Source: Pantoea agglomerans
GTDB taxonomy: Bacteria; Pseudomonadota; Gammaproteobacteria; Enterobacterales; Enterobacteriaceae
Reading direction: 5' to 3'
DNA: 64,000 nucleotides
NCBI RefSeq assembly: GCF_021397715.1
Contig: NZ_CP090207.1
Location: 1,178,001-1,242,000 of the forward strand
How positions within the stretch are numbered: position 1 is the first letter of the stretch; each line of letters begins with the position of its first letter. Shown one piece after another: positions 8,118 to 16,962 of this stretch. The notes below the pieces were generated by a model, which saw only the letters and a program-made list of their open reading frames with translations, had not been told where the DNA came from and did not search any database. A program made the translations under genes and the position numbers.

Positions 8118-9097
8118 ACGAGGCGGTAAACGTAACGCTGCGCGGCTGTTCGCGCCGCTTTAATCAACATGTGGCGCTGCATCCGCTCGATCTGCAGGTG
8201 CAGGCGGGTGAAACGCTGGTGCTACTCGGCCCGTCGGGCTGCGGCAAAACCACGACATTGCGCATCATCAGCGGGCTGGAGAGCAGCGATCGGCCGGGCG
8301 AAGTCTGGTTTGATCAGCGCAACGTGACCAATTTGCCGATTGAGAAACGCAATGTCGGCATGGTGTTCCAGAACTACGCGCTGTTTCCCACGCTCAACGT
8401 GGCGCAGAACGTCGCCTATGGCCTGAAGGTGCAGGGCGTGCCGCGCGCCGAGCGTGAGGCGCGGGTGGCGGAGATGCTGGCGCTGGTGGATCTGACGCAT
8501 CTGGCGCAGCGCGGGATTGATAAATTGTCCGGCGGACAGAAGCAGCGGGTGGCGCTGGCGCGTGCGCTGGCCGCCCGACCCAAAGTGTTGCTGTTCGATG
8601 AGCCGCTGGCGGCGCTCGACGCGCGCCTGCGCGAACGGCTGCGACTGGAGATCGGCGCGCTGCTGAAGCGGCTGGCGATCACCGCCGTCTACGTGACCCA
8701 CGACCAGCAGGAAGCGATGGCGCTGGGCGACCGCATTGCAGTGATGGAGCAGGGTCGCCTGGTGCAGATCGATACGCCACAGGGAATTTATCAGCGTCCG
8801 GCGTCACGCTTTGTCGCTGATTTTGTCGGGGCGATTAACTGTATTGCCGAGGATCGGCACGGCAAACCGCTGCGTTTCTGTCGGCCGGAAGATGTGCTGC
8901 TGGCTGACGAGAGCCGGTATGCCCAGCAGGGTATGGTGATGGGCAGTACCTTTCTTGGCGCCTCGCAGCGCTTACTGATCGATATCGGGCTGGAAACGCC
9001 GATTCAGGTCGAACGCCACGCCCGCGAAGTCTGGCAGGCCGGACAGCGTATCAGCTGGTCGCTGGCCAGCCATGCCGCACTGGAATTTAGTTGCTAA
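8114..9097 (+). CDS. ABC transporter ATP-binding protein (PotA/UgpC/FbpC type)
   Basis: A 327-residue ATPase. Walker A GPSGCGKTT is at 39-47, the Q-loop in VFQNYALFP at about 84-92, the signature LSGGQ at 138-142, Walker B LLFDEP with Asp162-Glu163, and the H-loop His196 in THDQQE. After about residue 235 a short C-terminal TOBE-like domain contains FCRPEDVLLA, the regulatory domain of the polyamine, sugar and iron importer ATPases. It overlaps permease 2 by four bases. The phosphodiesterase gene begins ten bases after its stop and uses a Shine-Dalgarno formed partly by the last codons. It powers import through the two permeases. Confidence 0.93.
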   Translation: MNEAVNVTLRGCSRRFNQHVALHPLDLQVQAGETLVLLGPSGCGKTTTLRIISGLESSDRPGEVWFDQRNVTNLPIEKRNVGMVFQNYALFPTLNVAQNVAYGLKVQGVPRAEREARVAEMLALVDLTHLAQRGIDKLSGGQKQRVALARALAARPKVLLFDEPLAALDARLRERLRLEIGALLKRLAITAVYVTHDQQEAMALGDRIAVMEQGRLVQIDTPQGIYQRPASRFVADFVGAINCIAEDRHGKPLRFCRPEDVLLADESRYAQQGMVMGSTFLGASQRLLIDIGLETPIQVERHAREVWQAGQRISWSLASHAALEFSC

Positions 9098-9107
9098 GGA
9101 GTCAGGA

Positions 9108-9938
9108 TTGTCTGTTCAACCTACGGTGATTGCGCAGCTCAGCGATCTGCATATCAAGGCCAATGGCCGTCTCTCTTATAAAAAGGTCGATACCCATGCG
9201 GCCTTACTGCTGGCTATCGATACGCTAAACGCGCTGCGACCGCAGCCCGATGTGGTGGTGATTACCGGCGATCTGGTCGATTTCGGCAGGCCTGACGAGT
9301 ATCAGACGCTGCGCGACGCCTTGCAGCGGCTACAGCGGCCCTATTACCTGATGACGGGCAATCATGATGACCGCCAGGCGCTGCGCGCTGCCTTTCCGGA
9401 TCACGCTTACCTGCAAAACGGGCCAACCCTGAACTGGCAACTGACCGTTGGCGATGTCAGGCTGCTGGCGCTTGACTCCAGCGTGCCGCAGCAGCCGTGG
9501 GGCTATGTCGATGAGCAGCAACTGCTGTGGCTGGATCGGGCGTTGAGTGCCGCGCCCGATCGGCCCACGCTGGTGATGCTGCACCATCCGCCTTTTGCCT
9601 GCGGTATCGATCATATGGATCGGCAACGGTTACGTCAGCCCGACGCGCTTGAGGCGATCATTGCCCGTCATCCGCAGGTGGAACGGGTGCTGTGCGGTCA
9701 TCTGCATCGCAGCTTACAGACCCGTTTTGCCGGCACGCTGGCCTGCGTAGCGCCGGGCGCCTCGCATCAGGTGGCGCTGGATCTGCAGCCTGACGGTCCG
9801 GCGCACTTTGTGCTGGAGCCGCCCGGATTTCTGTTGCATCGCTGGCAGCCCGGAGAGGGAATGGTGACGCACCAGTGCGCCATTGGCCGCTTTTCCGGGC
9901 CCTGGCCGTTTTACGATAGCCAGGGATTGATCGATTAG
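9108..9938 (+). CDS. GpdQ-like class III phosphodiesterase (calcineurin-type metallophosphoesterase)
   Basis: A 276-residue binuclear metallophosphoesterase. Metal-site motifs are in family order: SDLH (Asp13, His15), TGDLVD (Asp55), GNHDD (Asn85, His86), LHHPP (His159/160) and CGHLH (His198, His200). Length and C-terminus (FSGPWPFYDSQ) resemble the glycerophosphodiesterase GpdQ of Enterobacter aerogenes, which hydrolyses glycerophosphodiesters and cyclic nucleotides. I chose TTG 9108 because AAGGAG lies six bases upstream and the length then matches the family; an in-frame ATG at 9072 would overlap the ATPase gene. No signal peptide is seen, so it acts in the cytoplasm. As the last gene of the import operon it probably cleaves the imported compound (inference). 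Confidence 0.88.
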   Translation: MSVQPTVIAQLSDLHIKANGRLSYKKVDTHAALLLAIDTLNALRPQPDVVVITGDLVDFGRPDEYQTLRDALQRLQRPYYLMTGNHDDRQALRAAFPDHAYLQNGPTLNWQLTVGDVRLLALDSSVPQQPWGYVDEQQLLWLDRALSAAPDRPTLVMLHHPPFACGIDHMDRQRLRQPDALEAIIARHPQVERVLCGHLHRSLQTRFAGTLACVAPGASHQVALDLQPDGPAHFVLEPPGFLLHRWQPGEGMVTHQCAIGRFSGPWPFYDSQGLID

Positions 9939-10101
9939 GACCAGATAAATTTGAATTTAGTGTGGTGCCGGCGGCCTTAACCCTGCTCAAATCCTCTGTC
10001 AGGGTGTAAACTGACGCCAGTATCGCCAGGCCATCCGGCACACGCTAATAACAATAATCAGGCACGTAATCGATGATTTTTTCACCTGCGGCGGCAACGT
10101 C

Positions 10102-11670
10102 ATGATAAGGCGTTTTCGACCCAAAACCGATCTGCGCAATTTAATCGCGCTGCTGGTCATAGTCAGCATCGTCATCACCCTCGCCAATACCCTGTACGCC
10201 ACCTGGCGGGTTCAGCGGCAGGTATTGATTGAAAGCACGCTGGAAGCTAACCGGGCCTACGCCGCCAAGCTGGCCTCCACCAGTGAAATTTTCTTTCAGC
10301 TGGCGCAGTCGCAACTGCACTACAGCGCTAACCAGATCAGCGGCGATTTCGGTAATGACAAACTGCTGCAGAGCGAAGTCAACCGACTGCGCGAGCAGAC
10401 CATCAGTTTTAACTCGGTCGCGGTGGTCGATCAGCAGGGGATAGTCAGAGCTATCTCGCCGGAATCGCTGACGCTGAAAGGGATGCACCTCACCAGCGAC
10501 GCGTCACGAGAGGCGCTGTCGATGCGTCAGCCGATGATCAGTAAACCGACGCTTTCTGCCGCTAACAATCTGCTGGTGTTCGTCTCCTGGCCCATCTGGA
10601 GCCGGGAAGGGGACTATCTGGGTTATGTGGGCGGCACCATCTATCTGAAGAAGAAAAGTGTTCTGAATGCGCTGCTGGGCGAACAGTTTTATCGCGATGG
10701 CACCAGCGTCTACGTGCTCGACAGCAATAATCAGGTGCTCTATCACCAGAATCGCCAGCTGATTGGCAAAACGCTGCCCGCCATCATCGGCCCACGCGAG
10801 GAGCAGAGCAACGGCTCGCTGAAGATTTCGCCAGCAGGAGAGGTTACCCAGCTGGCAGGCTATGCGGTGGTGCCGACCACTGGCTGGATGGTGGTGGCAC
10901 TCAAGCCGGTTAACGTGACGCTGGAGCCGCTGTCGGGCCTGTTGTTGAAGGTGCTGAAAAACTCCGTACCCTTTGCGCTGTTAACGCTGCTGGTGGCGGT
11001 GATTCTGGCCCGGCTGATTGCGCTACCGCTGTGGCAACTGGCGCGTAAGGCCAGCCGGATGGATGCGCAGGGCGTGTCAAAAGAGATAGGCGGGATCAGC
11101 GCCTGGTATTTTGAAGCTGCGCAGGTCAAGCGTGCGCTGCTGACCGGCATCGGACTGGTGCAGGATAAAATTGGCCGACTCAACTCGGAAGCACAGACCG
11201 ATCCGCTGACCCAGTTACTCAATCGTCGCGGGCTCAACGCGGTGCTGGACTATTACCAGACGCTGCGTCAGCCATTTTCGGTGCTGGCACTGGATATCGA
11301 TCATTTTAAAAACGTCAACGATAGCTGGGGCCATGACGTCGGCGACCGGGTCATTCAGCAGGTCGCGAGCACGCTGCGCGCCAGCGCCCGCCAGTCTGAT
11401 GTGGTCTGTCGTAACGGCGGCGAAGAGTTTCTGATGCTGCTGCCAGGCACCGCGCTGGAAGAGGCGCTGATCATTGCCGAACGGGTGCGGCTCGGCATTG
11501 CCGAAGCCTGGCTTACCGACGTCGGACGCATTACCTTATCGATTGGCGTCTCGGCATGGAGCGGTCAGCAGGATGTGACGCTTGAAGATAGCCTGAAGCA
11601 GGCGGATGCTGCGCTCTATCAGGCGAAAAACAGCGGCCGTAACTGTGTGATCGCCGCGGCAGTCAGTTAG
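10102..11670 (+). CDS. Membrane diguanylate cyclase with periplasmic Cache sensor (GGDEF)
   Basis: A 522-residue protein. TM1 is at about residues 13-31. A periplasmic double-Cache-type sensor spans about 40-270, with FNSVAVVDQQGIVRAISPES and a second lobe including VYVLDSNNQVLYHQ. TM2 is at about 287-310, followed by a short linker and a GGDEF domain (about 360-518). The active-site motif is GGEEF at 439-443. RQSD at 430-433, five residues upstream, is an intact RxxD inhibitory site, so c-di-GMP feedback control is expected. Because the active site is complete it should be catalytically competent. It lies 163 bases beyond the phosphodiesterase gene, with no E. coli counterpart at this position. 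The ligand of the Cache domain is unknown. Confidence 0.9.
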   Translation: MIRRFRPKTDLRNLIALLVIVSIVITLANTLYATWRVQRQVLIESTLEANRAYAAKLASTSEIFFQLAQSQLHYSANQISGDFGNDKLLQSEVNRLREQTISFNSVAVVDQQGIVRAISPESLTLKGMHLTSDASREALSMRQPMISKPTLSAANNLLVFVSWPIWSREGDYLGYVGGTIYLKKKSVLNALLGEQFYRDGTSVYVLDSNNQVLYHQNRQLIGKTLPAIIGPREEQSNGSLKISPAGEVTQLAGYAVVPTTGWMVVALKPVNVTLEPLSGLLLKVLKNSVPFALLTLLVAVILARLIALPLWQLARKASRMDAQGVSKEIGGISAWYFEAAQVKRALLTGIGLVQDKIGRLNSEAQTDPLTQLLNRRGLNAVLDYYQTLRQPFSVLALDIDHFKNVNDSWGHDVGDRVIQQVASTLRASARQSDVVCRNGGEEFLMLLPGTALEEALIIAERVRLGIAEAWLTDVGRITLSIGVSAWSGQQDVTLEDSLKQADAALYQAKNSGRNCVIAAAVS

Positions 11671-11799
11671 CCGCTACGTCGGAAGCCGCAACCCTGGCAG
11701 GGCGCGGGTTAACGGAGAGATTCTGGTGGCGGAGAGGCGGTAAGCCCTCTGGCGGCTGAAGCGGATCACCGCAGTCAGTCAGGGCAGTGACGCTAATAA

Positions 11800-11832
11800 G
11801 CAGGACGCGGCGAGCAGGCTGCCGCGTCCTGC
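11800..11832. terminator. Strong hairpin between the diguanylate cyclase gene and bcp
   Basis: GCAGGACGCGGC (11800-11811) pairs with GCCGCGTCCTGC (11821-11832) around a nine-base loop, a perfect 12-bp stem. On the minus strand it begins six bases beyond the bcp stop and is followed by TTATTAG, so it probably ends the bcp transcript, although the T-tract is poor. Confidence 0.6.
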
Positions 11833-11837
11833 AGACA

Positions 11838-12305
11838 TCAGGCGGACTTAACGTAGTCCAGCACGATATCGTGGTGATTGGAGGTTTTAAAGTTATCGAA
11901 GACCTTTTCCACCTTGCCGTCAGCATCCAGCAGGAAACTGATGCGATGGATGCCGTCATAGGTTTTACCCATAAAGGTTTTTTCACCCCAGACGCCAAAC
12001 GCCTTACAGACCTCATGATCTTCATCTGACAGCAGGGTGAAGTTCAGCAGCTCTTTTTCGACAAAGCGTGACAGCTTTTCCGGTTTGTCAGTGCTGATAC
12101 CCAGCACCTCCACGCCCGCTTTTTTTAACTCATCCATGTTGTCACGCAGACCGCACGCCTGGACGGTGCAGCCGGGTGTCATCGCCTTCGGATAGAAATA
12201 CACCAGAACGCGCTGTCCCTGGAAGTCGGTCAAATTCACTTGTTCGCCATCCTGATCGGGCAAGCTAAATTTCGGTGCGGTATCACCGGCTTTCAGTGGA
12301 TTCAT
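11838..12305 (-). CDS. bcp: Bcp, thiol peroxidase (atypical 2-Cys/1-Cys peroxiredoxin)
   Basis: A 155-residue peroxiredoxin, nearly identical to E. coli Bcp. The peroxidatic cysteine is in MTPGCTVQAC, followed by GLRDN, which carries the second cysteine of this class five residues later. It reduces hydroperoxides in the cytoplasm at the expense of thioredoxin. I chose ATG 12303-12305, giving MNPLKAGD as in E. coli, with GGAGAG five bases upstream; a GTG codon lies directly before it. It lies downstream of gcvR on the same strand with a 157-base gap, the E. coli arrangement. A long hairpin beyond the stop is the likely terminator. Confidence 0.96.
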   Translation of the reverse strand: MNPLKAGDTAPKFSLPDQDGEQVNLTDFQGQRVLVYFYPKAMTPGCTVQACGLRDNMDELKKAGVEVLGISTDKPEKLSRFVEKELLNFTLLSDEDHEVCKAFGVWGEKTFMGKTYDGIHRISFLLDADGKVEKVFDNFKTSNHHDIVLDYVKSA

Positions 12306-12462
12306 CACATCTCTCCATTTTTTTATTCAGGCTGTCGGTAATACACCATCCGGCGCGAAACTGCCAAATGGAAAATTACCATCAGGGGGTATTTCACCAC
12401 ATAGCCGGGCACGTTTCGGTGACGGTCATGTGGAGAAATAGCTCCGGTATCAACATGCGCCG

Positions 12463-13044
12463 TTAGCGTGTCGGGCTGATGGCTTCACTGCTGTCGGCAT
12501 CCGACAGGCTGTAAAGGCGCAGCGATCCCTGGGCATTCAGCTCATGACACAGCGTATTAAAGGCCTGCTCAAACGACGTGCCTTCAGTCCGCGTCGGACT
12601 GTGGGCGGTCATTTGAATATAGAGCGTGGGAGGCAAATCGTGTTGTCCCGGTGTAATCCGGGAGACCAGTTCGGCAACATTCATCTGATGCTTATCGATC
12701 AGATCGGTGAAGCGTTCAATGATGTGCGGCGAATCCGCTACCTCAACCTGGATAAAGGCGGTATCCGGCATCGGCGGACGGCGACTGGCATTGGTCCGCT
12801 TCATGACAATCAGCAGTTCCAGTTCGGCGCCTTTTAGCGGCAGAGTGGATTCAATCAGCGTAATGGCGTTCCAGCTGCCTGACAGCAGCATGATAAAGGT
12901 GAACTCATCCCCGAGCATGGCGAGACGGCTATCTTCAATGTTGCAACCGCAGCTGCTGACGTGTCGGGTAATGGTGTTGACGATACCCGGACGGTCAACA
13001 CCGAGCGCGGTGATCACCAGATGATGGGGCTGAGATTGCGGCAA
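12463..13044 (-). CDS. gcvR: GcvR, ACT-domain regulator of the glycine cleavage system
   Basis: A 193-residue protein with two ACT domains: LVITALGVDRPGIVNTITRHV at the N-terminus (Cys-Gly-Cys-Asn-Ile-Glu-Asp follows), and a second near FIQVEVADSPHIIERFTDLID. GcvR binds glycine and GcvA, converting GcvA from activator to repressor of gcvTHP. No ATG is available in the right place. Alignment with the E. coli start (MTLSSQHYLVITAL) points to TTG 13042-13044, with AGGA further upstream; an adjacent ATT (13045-13047) has slightly better spacing. An ATG far upstream (13188) overlaps dapA and would add 48 unrelated residues, so I reject it. Divergent from dapA. Confidence 0.9.
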   Translation of the reverse strand: MPQSQPHHLVITALGVDRPGIVNTITRHVSSCGCNIEDSRLAMLGDEFTFIMLLSGSWNAITLIESTLPLKGAELELLIVMKRTNASRRPPMPDTAFIQVEVADSPHIIERFTDLIDKHQMNVAELVSRITPGQHDLPPTLYIQMTAHSPTRTEGTSFEQAFNTLCHELNAQGSLRLYSLSDADSSEAISPTR

Positions 13045-13187
13045 AATGGCTTTTCCTGTGCATTCGCTAATAACTATAAGGTAAACATAAAAAAAACTGC
13101 TGACAAGCGCCGGAATAGCGTGGCTTGCTTGCTTTTCCCTAAGCGTAAAACGTACCATGAAGCACTTGTTTGTCGAGGGGATCGCCA

Positions 13188-14066
13188 ATGTTTACGGGAA
13201 GTATTGTTGCACTCGTTACGCCAATGGATGACAAAGGTAATGTCTGCCGTGCGAGTCTGAAAAAACTGATTGATTATCATGTCGCCAGCGGCACCGCGGC
13301 GATTGTTTCCGTCGGCACCACAGGCGAATCGGCCACGCTGAGCCATGAAGAACACGGCGATGTGGTGATGCTGACCCTGGAGCTGGCGGATGGCCGTATT
13401 CCGGTGATCGCCGGAACCGGTGCGAATGCCACCGCTGAAGGCATCTCTCTGACTAAACGTTTCGAACACTCCGGCGTGGTCGGCTGCCTGACCGTCACGC
13501 CTTATTACAACCGTCCTACGCAGGAAGGGTTGTTCCAGCACTTTAAAGCGATCGCCGACAGCACCAGCCTGCCGCAAATGCTGTATAACGTTCCCTCACG
13601 TACCGGTTGTGACATGCTGCCGGAAACCGTTGCCCGCCTGGCTGAAATAAAAAATATTATCGGAATCAAAGAGGCAACCGGGAACTTATCGCGGGTAAGT
13701 CAGATCCAAGAGCTGGTTAATGAAGAGTTCATTCTGGTGAGTGGCGACGATGCTACCGCACTGGACTTTATGCAACTGGGCGGCAAAGGCGTCATTTCGG
13801 TGACGGCGAACATAGCCGCGCGCGAAATGGCTGAGCTGTGCACACTGGCACAGCAGGGTAATTTCGTCGAGGCACGCCGTCTGAATCAGCGTCTGATGCA
13901 CCTGCACCAGACGCTTTTCTGTGAACCCAATCCTATCCCGGTAAAATGGGCTGCGAAACAGCTAGGATTAATCGCTAACGACACGCTGCGTCTGCCAATG
14001 ACGCCACTGACTGCAGCCGGCCAGCCGAAAGTGGAGCAGGCGCTGGTGAAAGCGGGTTTGCGATAA
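13188..14066 (+). CDS. dapA: DapA, 4-hydroxy-tetrahydrodipicolinate synthase
   Basis: A 292-residue TIM-barrel aldolase, the same length as the E. coli enzyme. It condenses pyruvate with aspartate semialdehyde, the first committed step to diaminopimelate and lysine. Visible motifs are GTTGESATL (the Thr pair of the active site), YYNRPTQEG (the catalytic Tyr), YNVPSRTG, and GIKEATGN with the Schiff-base lysine. ATG 13188 gives MFTGSIVA and is preceded by GAGGGG; an upstream TTG is ignored. bamC follows after 14 bases and is probably co-transcribed. The divergent 143-base gap to gcvR should hold both promoters. Confidence 0.98.
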   Translation: MFTGSIVALVTPMDDKGNVCRASLKKLIDYHVASGTAAIVSVGTTGESATLSHEEHGDVVMLTLELADGRIPVIAGTGANATAEGISLTKRFEHSGVVGCLTVTPYYNRPTQEGLFQHFKAIADSTSLPQMLYNVPSRTGCDMLPETVARLAEIKNIIGIKEATGNLSRVSQIQELVNEEFILVSGDDATALDFMQLGGKGVISVTANIAAREMAELCTLAQQGNFVEARRLNQRLMHLHQTLFCEPNPIPVKWAAKQLGLIANDTLRLPMTPLTAAGQPKVEQALVKAGLR

Positions 14067-14080
14067 TTTAGGGAGTTTGA

Positions 14081-15112
14081 ATGAATTACTCAGTAAAGCG
14101 GTCAACGGTAGCCACAGTGGTGGGGCTTTCCACCCTGATGCTGTTGTCGGCCTGTTCAAGCGACCAGCGCTATAAGCGCCAGGTCAGCGGTGACGAATCT
14201 TATCTGCAAGCCAGCGAACTACATGAACTGAAAGCCCCAGCCGGGATGATCCTGCCGGTTCAGCGTGGCGATTTTGATGTCCCGCGCACCAGCAGCCAGG
14301 CCCCGACCGGCAAGCAGCTTGATATCCGTCCACCAGCGCAGCCGCTGGCGCTGCTGAACGGTACCCGCGCGCAATACAGCAATAATACCGGCGCGTTGAT
14401 GCTTGATAACAGCCGTGGCTCCGTCTGGTCGCAGGTCGTCAATGTGGTGCAGTCTTACAAATTCCCGATTGCTTCACGTAATGACGCCGGACAGCAGTTG
14501 ACCACCGACTGGGTTCAGTGGAACCGCGCTGATGAAGATCAGCAGTATCGTGGCCGTTACCAGATCAGCGTGCAGTCGCAGAGCTATCAGCAGCTGCTGA
14601 CGGTTCGCCTGCTGGAACTGCAGCAGGATGGCAAAACCATCACTTCGCCTGCGCAGATCCAACGCTATACCGCGCAGATGCTTAACGACATCAGCACCGG
14701 CATGGATAAGATCCAGACCGCCAGCGAAAATGCGGCTTCGGGTCGGGTGAATGGCGCGATTGATGTGCAGAGCGGTGCGGATGATACCGGCCTGCCGTTG
14801 CTGATCCTGCGTACGCCGTACAACGTGGCCTGGCAGCGTCTGCCAGAGGCAATGAAACGCATCGGAATGGAAGTGACCGATACGACCCGCTCAACCGGCA
14901 GCATGAAGGTGACCTATAAATCACCGGGCAGCAGCGGCTGGGATGAAGTAGGCGCTAAAGATCCCGAATTGCCAAACGGGGATTATAAAGTGCAGGTCGG
15001 CGATCTTGATAACCGTACCAGCCTGCAGTTCATCGACCCGAAAGGGCATGTGCTGACCCAGTCGCAAAATGATGCGCTGGTGGCGGTGTTCCAGGGCGCG
15101 CTGAACAAATAA
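14081..15112 (+). CDS. bamC: BamC, outer-membrane protein assembly lipoprotein
   Basis: A 343-residue lipoprotein (E. coli NlpB). The signal peptide ends in the lipobox LSAC with Cys25. The N-terminal unstructured stretch after Cys25 ([19 protein letters not shown]) is the segment known to lie on BamD. Two helix-grip domains follow, at about 100-215 and 230-343. BamC is a subunit of the BAM complex that folds beta-barrel proteins into the outer membrane. It is downstream of dapA with 14 intervening bases, as in E. coli, and ends at a clear rho-independent terminator. Confidence 0.97.
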   Translation: MNYSVKRSTVATVVGLSTLMLLSACSSDQRYKRQVSGDESYLQASELHELKAPAGMILPVQRGDFDVPRTSSQAPTGKQLDIRPPAQPLALLNGTRAQYSNNTGALMLDNSRGSVWSQVVNVVQSYKFPIASRNDAGQQLTTDWVQWNRADEDQQYRGRYQISVQSQSYQQLLTVRLLELQQDGKTITSPAQIQRYTAQMLNDISTGMDKIQTASENAASGRVNGAIDVQSGADDTGLPLLILRTPYNVAWQRLPEAMKRIGMEVTDTTRSTGSMKVTYKSPGSSGWDEVGAKDPELPNGDYKVQVGDLDNRTSLQFIDPKGHVLTQSQNDALVAVFQGALNK

Positions 15113-15123
15113 AAATGATGAAG

Positions 15124-15149
15124 GGCCGGAGATTCTCCGGCCTTTTTAT
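15124..15149 (+). terminator. Rho-independent terminator of dapA-bamC
   Basis: GGCCGGAG pairs with CTCCGGCC around ATT (15124-15142), followed by TTTTTATTTTG. It starts 11 bases after the bamC stop. Confidence 0.92.
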
Positions 15150-15177
15150 TTTGTTTTTGGCATAATAGCGCGCGGCG

Positions 15178-15193
15178 AAGTAAACGATTGCGT
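15178..15193 (-). promoter_or_regulatory. PurR operator upstream of purC
   Basis: On the minus strand the bases read ACGCAATCGTTTACTT, matching every fixed position of the PurR consensus ANGCAANCGNTTNCNT. It lies 65 bases before the purC ATG and about a dozen bases after a CATAAT -10-like hexamer (15161-15166), so PurR bound here would cover the start of transcription. Repression of purC by PurR with hypoxanthine or guanine is established in E. coli. Confidence 0.88.
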
Positions 15194-15258
15194 CAAGGCA
15201 ATCGCCGCAGCGGCACAGGCCGCTGGACACCCGTTATTTCAAGTCTGGAGTGAACAAG

Positions 15259-15972
15259 ATGCAAAAGCGAGCTGAGCTGTATCGCGGTAAAGCGAAAACC
15301 GTATACAGCACCGATAACCCGGATCTGCTGATACTCGAATTCCGCAACGATACGTCAGCAGGTGACGGGGCTCGAATTGAGCAGTTTGATCGTAAAGGGA
15401 TGGTGAACAACAAGTTCAACCATTTCATTATGACTAAATTGCAGGAAGCGGGTATCCCGACCCAGATGGAAGCGCTGCTGTCTGATACCGAAGCGCTGGT
15501 GAAGAAGCTGGAGATGGTGCCGGTTGAGTGCGTGGTGCGCAACCGTGCCGCGGGTTCGCTGGTAAAACGCCTGGGCGTGGAAGAGGGGCTGGTGCTCAAT
15601 CCACCGCTGTTCGATCTTTTCCTGAAAGACGATGCGAAACATGACCCGATGGTCAACGAATCCTATTGCGAAACCTTTGGCTGGGTCAGCAAGGCAAACC
15701 TGGCGCGGATGCAGGAACTGACCTTTAAAGCCAACGAGGTTCTGAGCAAGCTGTTTGACGACGCCGGACTGATTCTGGTCGACTTCAAGCTGGAGTTTGG
15801 TCTGTTTAACGGCGAAGTGACGCTGGGCGATGAATTCTCGCCAGACGGCGCGCGCCTGTGGGACAAAGAGACGCTGGATAAAATGGACAAAGACCGTTTC
15901 CGCCAGAGCCTGGGCGGCGTGGTTGAAGCCTATGAAGCCGTTGCTCAGCGGCTGGGCGTGAAGCTCGACTAA
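15259..15972 (+). CDS. purC: PurC, phosphoribosylaminoimidazole-succinocarboxamide (SAICAR) synthetase
   Basis: A 237-residue enzyme, exactly the E. coli length, joining CAIR and aspartate with ATP in purine synthesis. YRGKAKTVY at the N-terminus is the ATP-binding lysine-rich loop, [13 protein letters not shown] carries substrate-binding residues, and LVDFKLEFG / [11 protein letters not shown] are the conserved C-terminal motifs. ATG 15259 (MQKRAELY) has GGAG eight bases upstream and is preferred over the ATG nine bases earlier. A consensus PurR operator precedes it and a terminator follows, so it is a single-gene unit. Confidence 0.98.
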   Translation: MQKRAELYRGKAKTVYSTDNPDLLILEFRNDTSAGDGARIEQFDRKGMVNNKFNHFIMTKLQEAGIPTQMEALLSDTEALVKKLEMVPVECVVRNRAAGSLVKRLGVEEGLVLNPPLFDLFLKDDAKHDPMVNESYCETFGWVSKANLARMQELTFKANEVLSKLFDDAGLILVDFKLEFGLFNGEVTLGDEFSPDGARLWDKETLDKMDKDRFRQSLGGVVEAYEAVAQRLGVKLD

Positions 15973-15991
15973 GCCACACCGCACAGCAGAG

Positions 15992-16018
15992 AAAGGAGAG
16001 CCTCGGCTCTCCTTTTTT
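15992..16018 (+). terminator. Rho-independent terminator of purC
   Basis: AAAGGAGAGC pairs with GCTCTCCTTT around CTCG, ending in six T residues (16013-16018), 20 bases after the purC stop. Confidence 0.92.
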
Positions 16019-16098
16019 CATTTTGGCGTAAAGCTGGTTATTGCCCCGGCACACAACTAAAATCATGCCATCTGAGTAAACCGCTAAGGGAGTAAAGC

Positions 16099-16962
16099 AT
16101 GCGCTGGCAAGGGCGTCGCGAAAGCGACAATGTAGAGGACCGTCGCGATCAATCGTCCGGTTATGGAGGCCGCCAGATCCGTCTGCCGCGCGGCAAGGGT
16201 GGTATCGTTCTGCTGATCGTGGTCGCGGTGGCCGGCTATTATGGCTATGACCTGACCGGCTTACTGACCGGCGGAGAGGTGGCGCCGACCAGTCAGCAGC
16301 AGCAGCGCAGCGTCAGCGCTAATGATGACGAGGCCGCGAAATTCACTAAGGTTATCCTGGCTACCACCGAAGATACCTGGGGCAAACTGTTCCAGCAGAT
16401 GAACAAACAGTATGTCGCGCCGAAGCTGGTGATGTATCGCGGCGCAACCCGCACCGGCTGCGGTACCGGCCAGTCGGTAATGGGACCCTTCTACTGTCCT
16501 GCCGATCAGACGGTTTATATCGATCTCTCATTTTATGACGAGATGAAAACCAAACTCGGTGCTGGCGGTGACTTTGCCCAGGGCTATGTGATTGCGCATG
16601 AAGTCGGCCATCACGTGCAGAAGTTACTTGGCATCGAACCGAAAGTCCGCGAAATGCAGCAGGGTGCCAGCCAGACTCAGGTCAACCATCTGTCGGTCAA
16701 AATGGAGTTACAGGCTGACTGCTTCGCAGGCGTCTGGGGACACTATATGCAGCAGGAGAATATCCTGGAAGTCGGCGATCTGCAGGAGGCGCTGAATGCC
16801 GCCGAGGCGATTGGTGACGATCGTCTGCAACAGAAAAGTCAGGGACGGGTGGTGCCGGATAGCTTCACTCACGGCACCTCGCAGCAGCGCTACAGCTGGT
16901 TCAAGCGCGGTTTTGATAGTGGCAATCCGGGACAGTGCAACACCTTTGCCAGCAACGAATGA
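16099..16962 (+). CDS. ypfJ: YpfJ, single-pass membrane neutral zinc metallopeptidase family protein
   Basis: A 287-residue protein of the zinc_peptidase family (YpfJ/KPN_02809). It has a basic cytoplasmic N-terminus, one TM segment (about residues 35-50, [17 protein letters not shown]), a Gln-rich linker, then a periplasmic domain with the gluzincin motif HEVGHH (His167, Glu168, His171) and a third-ligand region [14 protein letters not shown]. Cysteines at 121 and 133 probably form a disulfide. Activity and substrates are not established for the family. The stop overlaps the tmcA start by four bases, so the two are translationally coupled as in E. coli. Confidence 0.92.
   Translation: MRWQGRRESDNVEDRRDQSSGYGGRQIRLPRGKGGIVLLIVVAVAGYYGYDLTGLLTGGEVAPTSQQQQRSVSANDDEAAKFTKVILATTEDTWGKLFQQMNKQYVAPKLVMYRGATRTGCGTGQSVMGPFYCPADQTVYIDLSFYDEMKTKLGAGGDFAQGYVIAHEVGHHVQKLLGIEPKVREMQQGASQTQVNHLSVKMELQADCFAGVWGHYMQQENILEVGDLQEALNAAEAIGDDRLQQKSQGRVVPDSFTHGTSQQRYSWFKRGFDSGNPGQCNTFASNE

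Noticed and set aside
13045-13188. gcvR extended to ATG 13188
   Set aside because: The extra 48 residues lie in the gcvR-dapA promoter gap, show no homology and would overlap the dapA start.
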